A DNA stretch of 11,952 nucleotides, taken from NCBI GenBank assembly GCA_903845315.1, contig CAIMWY010000169.1, positions 1 to 11,952 of the forward strand. Reading direction: 5' to 3'. Position 1 is the stretch's first letter. Each line of letters starts with the position of its first letter. Both the position numbers and the translations under genes were made by a program. Origin of the DNA: an uncultured Burkholderiales bacterium (GTDB lineage Bacteria > Pseudomonadota > Gammaproteobacteria > Burkholderiales > Burkholderiaceae). Below are positions 7,611 through 11,952 of the stretch, in pieces. The notes beneath the pieces are model-generated. The model was not told the DNA's origin and did no database searches. It saw only the letters and a list, made by a program, of their open reading frames with translations.

Positions 7611-8774
7611 TCACAGACGGGCCAAGCGTGACAGGGCGAGTTTCAAGGTCTCGTCTTGTTTGGCAAAGCAAAAGCGAACCACGCGCTGGTCAAAACCATC
7701 GGCGTAGAAGGCCGAGAGGGGAATGGCCGCCACACCGATCTCGCTGGTGAGCCATTGGCAAAAGTCGGCTTCGCTGAGGTTTTTCTCGGGCACACCCAGT
7801 TGGTCAATGCGCACGCATTGAAAGTAGCTGCCTTCGCTGGGCAGCAACTCAAACTTGGTGCTGGCCAACCCAGCGCGAAACAGGTCGCGCTTGGCGGCAT
7901 AAAACGCTGGCAACTCCAGATAGGGCTTGGGGTTGGCCATGTAGGCGGCCAAGCCATGTTGCACCGGGGTGTTGACGGTGAACACATTGAACTGGTGCAC
8001 CTTGCGGAACTCGGCGCTCAGACTGGCGGGGGCGGCCACGTAGCCGACTTTCCAGCCGGTGACGTGGAAGGTTTTGCCAAAACTCGACACGATGAAGGCG
8101 CGCTCGGCCAAGCCCGCAAAGCTCGATGCGCTCAGGTGTTGGCGCGGTGCGTAGACCATGTGCTCGTACACCTCGTCGCTGATGAGCAAGATCTGGGTGG
8201 GCTTTAACAGTTCCTCCAGTTTGAGCATTTCCTCGCGTGTCCACACGGTGGCGCTGGGGTTGTGCGGGCTGTTGACGATGATGGCGCGCGTCTTGGGGCT
8301 GATGGCGGCGGTGATCTTGTCAAAGTCGGGGCGGAAGGTACCGGTTGTGAGCGGCACGCGCACGGCCACACCACCGGCCAACTCGATGTTGGGGATGTAG
8401 CTGTCGTAGCAGGGCTCCAAGACGATGACCTCATCACCTGCGCGTACCACCGCCAAGATGGCGCTCAAGATGGCTTGGGTAGCGCCTGCGGTGATGGTGA
8501 TTTCGCTCACCGGGTCGTAGCGGTAGTGGTAGAGCGATTCAATTTTTTTGGCAATCGCGTCGCGCAGCACGGGCACACCGGTCATGGGGGGGTACTGGTT
8601 GAGGCCTTGCGTCATGGCGCGGGTGACGCAGTCCACCAGGTGTGGGTCACAGGCAAAGTCTGGAAAACCTTGGCCGAGGTTGACCGCATTTTTTTCAGTC
8701 GCCAGGGCCGACATGACGGTGAAGATGGTGGTGCCGACGTTGGGGAATTTGGTGTCAAGAACAGGTGTGGTCAT
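7611..8774 (-). CDS. ybdL: PLP-dependent aminotransferase, methionine-type (YbdL-like)
   Basis: A 387-residue class I/II fold-type I aminotransferase that resembles E. coli YbdL along its whole length, an enzyme known to prefer methionine as amino donor. Shared blocks are LGTTIFT-like VGTTIFTVMSALA (13-25), NLGQGFPDF (32-40), the PLP-phosphate turn GATQA (97-101), PCYDSY (121-126), NSPHNPSATVW (168-178), ISDEVYEH (198-205) and SSFGKTFHVTGWKVGY (230-245). Expected catalytic residues are Lys234 (Schiff base), Asn172, Asp200 and Tyr203 (cofactor), and Arg367 (substrate carboxylate, in VVRFCFAK). It is cytoplasmic and would convert methionine and other large amino acids to 2-oxo acids, or act in the last step of methionine salvage. 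The ATG at 8774 lies 10 bp after the CysB-like regulator stop, which implies co-transcription. Substrate specificity is inferred from homology; broader kynurenine/glutamine transaminase activity is possible. Confidence 0.92.
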   Translation of the reverse strand: MTTPVLDTKFPNVGTTIFTVMSALATEKNAVNLGQGFPDFACDPHLVDCVTRAMTQGLNQYPPMTGVPVLRDAIAKKIESLYHYRYDPVSEITITAGATQAILSAILAVVRAGDEVIVLEPCYDSYIPNIELAGGVAVRVPLTTGTFRPDFDKITAAISPKTRAIIVNSPHNPSATVWTREEMLKLEELLKPTQILLISDEVYEHMVYAPRQHLSASSFAGLAERAFIVSSFGKTFHVTGWKVGYVAAPASLSAEFRKVHQFNVFTVNTPVQHGLAAYMANPKPYLELPAFYAAKRDLFRAGLASTKFELLPSEGSYFQCVRIDQLGVPEKNLSEADFCQWLTSEIGVAAIPLSAFYADGFDQRVVRFCFAKQDETLKLALSRLARL

Positions 8775-8784
8775 AGGTCAGAGT

Positions 8785-9726
8785 TCACAGGTCGTAGTCG
8801 TTGGCATGGCCTTCGAGGGCTTTGAGAATCAGGTTACGGTCTAAGCGGTCGCTGAGCATGGCAGCGAAGTCGTAGACGAAGTTGCGCAGATAGGCGCTGC
8901 GCTTGAATGCAATGCGCGCGGTGTTTTTACCAAACAATTGGGCGCCGGGGCGCACCACCAGGTCGTCGTCGGCGCTGTCGCGCACCGCCATTTCCGCCAC
9001 GATGCCCACGCCCATGCCTAAGCGCACATAGGTTTTGATCACATCTGAGTCAATGGCTTCGAGGGCAATGCGCGGTGTCAGGTGCTTGGCGGCAAAGGCT
9101 TTGTCAATGCGGGTGCGTCCCGTGAACGACGGGTGGTAAGTGATGATGGGCTCAGCGGCTAAGTCTTCCAGCGTGATGCGGCTTTGGGCGGCCAAGGGGT
9201 GCGTTTTGGGGATGACCAGCACGTGCTCCCACTCGTAGCAGGGCAGGGTCACCAAGTCGGGGTAGTCCGACAGCGATTCCGTGGCAATGCCAATCTCGGC
9301 CACTTCGTCCAGCACCATTTGCGCCACTTGCGCGGGCGCGCCCTGGTGCAAGCTGATGTTGACTTTGGGGTAGGCCGCACGCAACTTGGCCACGGGCACG
9401 GGCAGCACATAACGCGCTTGGGTGTGGGTGGTGGCGATGGAGAGGGTGCCGCTGTCTTCGGCACTGAACTGTTCGCCAATCCGCTTGAGGTTGCCCACTT
9501 CGCGCAAGATCACCTCGATGCTGCGCAACACGTGTTGGCCGGGTTCGGTGACGCGCTTGAGGCGTTTGCCATGGCGGGTGAAGATTTCAACGCCCAACTC
9601 TTCTTCGAGTTCAATGATGGCTTTGGACACACCGGGTTGCGAGGTGTGCAGCGCTTTGGCGACCTCGGTCAGGTTGAGGTTGCGGCGAACAGCCTCTTGG
9701 ACAAAGCGAAATTGGTGAAGATTCAT
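8785..9726 (-). CDS. cysB: LysR-type transcriptional regulator, CysB family
   Basis: A 313-residue LysR regulator whose closest recognisable relative is CysB (324 residues), activator of sulfate assimilation genes that responds to N-acetylserine or O-acetylserine. The N-terminal winged helix-turn-helix spans about 3-60, with LTEVAKALHTSQPGVSKAI (19-37) as the helix-turn-helix. The effector domain has the diagnostic IATTHTQARYVLP block and FTGRTRID. The pocket residues known from CysB structures, Thr100, Thr102, Gln103, Thr149 and Thr202, are all present at identical numbering (T100, T102, Q103, T149 in IATE, T202 in FTGR). This is strong support for a CysB-like ligand. SDVIKTYVRLGMGVG (227-241) is also characteristic. 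It could be the Cbl paralogue rather than CysB itself. The gene is followed after 10 bp by the aminotransferase and preceded by cbiX on the same strand. The gap before its ATG holds a dyad that may be an autoregulatory site. Confidence 0.9.
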   Translation of the reverse strand: MNLHQFRFVQEAVRRNLNLTEVAKALHTSQPGVSKAIIELEEELGVEIFTRHGKRLKRVTEPGQHVLRSIEVILREVGNLKRIGEQFSAEDSGTLSIATTHTQARYVLPVPVAKLRAAYPKVNISLHQGAPAQVAQMVLDEVAEIGIATESLSDYPDLVTLPCYEWEHVLVIPKTHPLAAQSRITLEDLAAEPIITYHPSFTGRTRIDKAFAAKHLTPRIALEAIDSDVIKTYVRLGMGVGIVAEMAVRDSADDDLVVRPGAQLFGKNTARIAFKRSAYLRNFVYDFAAMLSDRLDRNLILKALEGHANDYDL

Positions 9727-9784
9727 GACTCGGGGGTTGAATTTGCCGCGTCATTATGCCTTGGGCATCTAATTAACCCGTTCT
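9727..9784 (-). promoter_or_regulatory. Possible cysB promoter and operator dyad
   Basis: The 58-bp gap between cbiX and cysB carries a perfect 5-bp dyad, ATGCC (9756-9760) and GGCAT (9764-9768), around TTG. On the minus strand it reads ATTAGATGCCCAAGGCATAA, so AT-rich sequence extends the symmetry with a 2-nt slip. The minus-strand CATAAT (9769-9750 region) resembles a -10 element overlapping the dyad, with no good -35 hexamer. LysR regulators commonly bind interrupted dyads and repress their own genes from such a position. It is not a likely terminator for cbiX, since no T-run follows. Confidence 0.28.
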
Positions 9785-10159
9785 TTATTCGGGAATATTG
9801 GTGTCCCTTAAGGCAATGTCAGCCAACAAATCAAGTAAAGCCTCTTGTTCTCCCACAGCGGGCTGGCAGTCGATGTGTACGTCGGGGTGGGCTTGTCGTA
9901 ACGTTTGCAGCAGCAGGGGCAAGTCTTCGCGGGCGTGTTTGCCAACACCCAGAAACAAGGGCAGCACGCTCAGGCTGGTAGCGCCTTGGGCCACCACCCC
10001 GGCTGCGGCCTGGGCCAAGCTGGGTTCGGTGAGTTCCAGGTAAGCACAGCGCACGGCGATGTGAGGTGCACGCTGCGCAATGCGCGCCGCCACGGCCTGG
10101 ATGGGCTGGTGCCACAAAGGGTCGCGCGAGCCGTGGGCGAAAAGAAGGATGGCGTGCAT
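9785..10159 (-). CDS. cbiX: Small CbiX-type sirohydrochlorin chelatase
   Basis: A 124-residue protein of the short CbiX family (CbiXS, about 120-140 residues, functioning as a homodimer). It inserts Fe2+ or Co2+ into sirohydrochlorin for siroheme or cobalamin synthesis in the cytoplasm. The N-terminus ILLFAHGSRDP supplies the catalytic His9, and LPLFLGVGKHAREDLP the second metal-binding His75; these match the two histidines known in short CbiX enzymes. The start at 10159 was chosen because the family begins immediately before the FAHGSR motif; the 85 codons upstream in frame overlap lptG and have no chelatase character. It begins 14 bp after the lptG stop without a visible Shine-Dalgarno, so translation may be coupled. 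With a CysB-type regulator downstream and no cobalamin genes around it, a siroheme ferrochelatase role (SirB-like) for sulfite or nitrite reductase is more likely than cobaltochelation. Confidence 0.9.
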   Translation of the reverse strand: MHAILLFAHGSRDPLWHQPIQAVAARIAQRAPHIAVRCAYLELTEPSLAQAAAGVVAQGATSLSVLPLFLGVGKHAREDLPLLLQTLRQAHPDVHIDCQPAVGEQEALLDLLADIALRDTNIPE

Positions 10160-10173
10160 GGTGTGTGATGGTT

Positions 10174-11274
10174 TTATTGCCGAACCACCAGCCAGCCAAA
10201 GGCCGCGAGGGATGCGAGGGAGTAAAGCATGCCGGGCGCGGCCGCAGCGAACCAAGGGGCCCAGCTGTTGAGATTGCCGATGTAGCTGAAGACGTTGTTG
10301 AGCAAGAAAAAGCTGATGCCTGCCAAAACACCACCAAAGACATGGCTGGCAATGTTGCCGCTGCGGAAATGCAAGTAGGCAAAGGGCAGGGCGAGCACCA
10401 CCATGACCAAGCAACTCAAGGGGTAGAAGACTTTTTTCCAGAACTCGATTTCAAAGCGCTGGGTGGCTTGGCCGTTGGCGCTGAGGTGGCGGATGTATTG
10501 AAACAAGTCGATCGTCCCCATGCGGTCAGGTTTGAGCAAAGCCACCGAGAGCATTTCAGCGGTGATGCTGGTTGACCAGTTCTGCTGCGCACTGTGGCGA
10601 CGTAGCATGGTGGAATTGCCGTTGCTGCGATTGAGACTGTCGTGCTCGACTTGTTGCAAGTCCCAGATATCGTCTTTGTTGAGGAGGCCTAATTTGGCGC
10701 GCGTGAGGCCAAGCCACTGCCCCTCTGAATCGAATTCAAAAATACGGATGCCACTGGGGTTGCCTTCGGGCGAGAGCGTTTGAACATTGACCGCATAACT
10801 TCTGTCCGTTTGCCGTTCACGCAGCCACGCGCCAGTTTGCCCCACACTGATTTGACCCATATAGCGGCTCTTGAGCAATTGGCCGTAGCGGTCGCACAAA
10901 GGCGACACATAGTCGCCGATCACAAAGGTGATGGCGACGAATGCCAAGCCCAACCCCATCAGGTTGCGCAAGGCCATGCTGGGCCCAAGGCCACTGGTGC
11001 GCAATATGGTGAATTCTGAGCTTTGGGCCAAGCGTGCCATGACAAAGATGGTACCGATCAAGACTGAGATCGGAAGTAATTCGTACAGATGGCTAGGCAC
11101 CAGCAGCAGCACATACATGAAGGCATGTTTGAGTTGGTAGCCCCCGTTGTTGTTGCCTACACCTTGGAGTTCATCGACAAAGTCAAAGAAAAAAAACAGT
11201 GCCAGAAAACTCAGCGTGACAAAGGCCACGGCGCCAAAAACTTCACCATAAATAAGACGACGCAGGGTTTTCAT
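10174..11274 (-). CDS. lptG: LPS export permease subunit LptG
   Basis: A 366-residue inner-membrane subunit (E. coli LptG is 360) of the LptB2FG ABC transporter, which extracts lipopolysaccharide from the inner membrane and hands it to LptC/LptA. Three N-terminal membrane helices (about 11-31, 51-78, 105-122) are followed by a periplasmic beta-jellyroll-type domain (about 125-275) and three C-terminal helices (281-301, 309-332, 341-362), the YjgP/YjgQ layout. Typical signatures are LRRLIYGEV at the N-terminus, LPISVLIGTIFVMARLAQSSE before the coupling helix (EFTILRTSG) and NWSTSITAEML in the periplasmic domain. The start at 11274 was chosen because MKTLRRLI is the conserved beginning and the ATG overlaps the lptF stop as ATGA (11274-11271). 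A longer reading upstream would run through lptF. lptF and lptG are translated together; cbiX follows after 14 bp. Confidence 0.96.
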   Translation of the reverse strand: MKTLRRLIYGEVFGAVAFVTLSFLALFFFFDFVDELQGVGNNNGGYQLKHAFMYVLLLVPSHLYELLPISVLIGTIFVMARLAQSSEFTILRTSGLGPSMALRNLMGLGLAFVAITFVIGDYVSPLCDRYGQLLKSRYMGQISVGQTGAWLRERQTDRSYAVNVQTLSPEGNPSGIRIFEFDSEGQWLGLTRAKLGLLNKDDIWDLQQVEHDSLNRSNGNSTMLRRHSAQQNWSTSITAEMLSVALLKPDRMGTIDLFQYIRHLSANGQATQRFEIEFWKKVFYPLSCLVMVVLALPFAYLHFRSGNIASHVFGGVLAGISFFLLNNVFSYIGNLNSWAPWFAAAAPGMLYSLASLAAFGWLVVRQ

Positions 11275-11952
11275 GCTTGTCTCTGTTGCGTGCGCTGTAG
11301 TGCCAAGATCTGGCGCCAATGCCAGTTGTTGTGGCGTGCGGTGAGCCACAACAAACTCAAACCCAACATGCCGCCGTGCAGTGCCAATAAGTAAGGGATG
11401 AATTGCACTTGGCCGGCGCTGATCCAACTTTGGCCCAGATTGATGAAGTTGTAATAGATGACAAAGATGAACAAGGCCAAAGCCAAGTTGCCACCCCGCC
11501 CAACCCTTGGGTTGGCGCTGGTCACTGCCAAGCCAACCACCAACAAATTGAAAGCAGCCAAGACCATGCCCAAACGCCATGCAAGCTCACCCTGATGGGC
11601 GAAACTTGGGTATTGGATCAATCTCAGTGTGTCCACGGCTTTGGGCGGCGCGTTGGCAGCAACTTTGACGTCTTGACCAATGCGGGTGCCATACAGTTTG
11701 AATTCACTGACTTTGAAATCAGGCTCGCCCACTGTTTGTTCAACCAATTGACCTCTCTCGAGCATTAAAAAACGTTCGTCTTTGATCATTTCAATCCGAC
11801 CGCCTTTGGCCGATGTCATGGCTTGTTTTCCGTGGTCTGTTGCAGAGATAAAAACGTTCTTGCCTTGTTTGTTTTCTACGCTGTCTTTGTCTACAAAGAA
11901 AACGCGCTGGCCGCTGGAAGACTCTTGAAACAGGCCGGGAGACACACGCTCT
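11271..11952 (-). CDS. lptF: LPS export permease subunit LptF, C-terminal part (5' end outside the window)
   Basis: The frame is open to the window edge, so this is the last 227 or so residues of LptF (about 360 in full), partner of LptG in the lipopolysaccharide exporter. What is visible is the periplasmic jellyroll domain (SPGLFQESSSGQRVFFVDKD, KGGRIEMIKDERFLMLERGQ, DFKVSEFKLYGTRI) and then the three C-terminal helices, beginning at the family-typical ELAWRLGMVLAAFNLLVVGL and including SANPRVGRGGNLALALFIF and a last helix before a basic tail (ARHNNWHWRQ). It resembles E. coli LptF (ELNWRITLVF..., VNPRQGR). The apparent GTG at 11945 is internal, not the start. The stop TGA overlaps the lptG start by 4 bp. 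Confidence 0.95.
   Translation of the reverse strand, partial: ERVSPGLFQESSSGQRVFFVDKDSVENKQGKNVFISATDHGKQAMTSAKGGRIEMIKDERFLMLERGQLVEQTVGEPDFKVSEFKLYGTRIGQDVKVAANAPPKAVDTLRLIQYPSFAHQGELAWRLGMVLAAFNLLVVGLAVTSANPRVGRGGNLALALFIFVIYYNFINLGQSWISAGQVQFIPYLLALHGGMLGLSLLWLTARHNNWHWRQILALQRTQQRQA

Noticed and set aside
9785..10414. Reading cbiX as a 209-residue protein starting at 10414
   Set aside because: The extra 85 residues overlap lptG and are not chelatase-like; the family starts right before the FAHGSR motif at 10159.
10174..11580. Reading lptG as a 468-residue protein starting at 11580
   Set aside because: The first 102 residues are an out-of-frame reading of lptF with no membrane or family character; the conserved LptG N-terminus begins at 11274 and overlaps the lptF stop by 4 bp.

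Overview
The window reads as a chromosomal segment of a GC-rich betaproteobacterium, most likely Burkholderiales/Comamonadaceae. This is inferred from the protein sequences and gene repertoire read by eye; no database was searched. One gene, the 3' part of hrpA, is on the + strand and enters from the left edge. It converges on a run of eight tightly packed minus-strand genes that fills the rest of the window and leaves by the right edge. Coding density is very high: no gap exceeds about 121 bases, and no tRNA, rRNA, CRISPR array, transposase or phage gene was seen.

In transcription order (right to left) the minus-strand genes are: lptF (truncated by the window edge) and lptG, overlapping by 4 bp, which encode the two membrane subunits of the lipopolysaccharide exporter; cbiX, a small sirohydrochlorin chelatase, 14 bp later; a cysB-type LysR regulator 58 bp later; a methionine-type PLP aminotransferase (YbdL-like) 10 bp after it; an EamA/DMT membrane transporter 42 bp after that; a 121 bp gap; then arsA, a full-length two-domain ArsA ATPase; and 15 bp later a P-type cation ATPase.

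Three functional blocks can be read. lptFG is housekeeping envelope transport. cbiX, cysB, the aminotransferase and the DMT carrier look like a sulfur-centred block: siroheme is needed by sulfite reductase, CysB senses sulfur status and YbdL-type enzymes transaminate methionine. The sulfate-assimilation enzymes themselves are absent between cbiX and cysB. The arsA/P-type ATPase pair looks like a metal or metalloid stress unit, but without arsB, arsD or arsR.

The best candidates for something new are: (1) the two-gene unit pairing ArsA with a P-type ATPase whose membrane ion-ligand residues differ from the known calcium pumps; (2) a nearly perfect 23-bp inverted repeat with a 26-nt loop, 72 bp in all, lying in frame inside hrpA, which looks like a small palindromic element carried as a protein-coding insertion.
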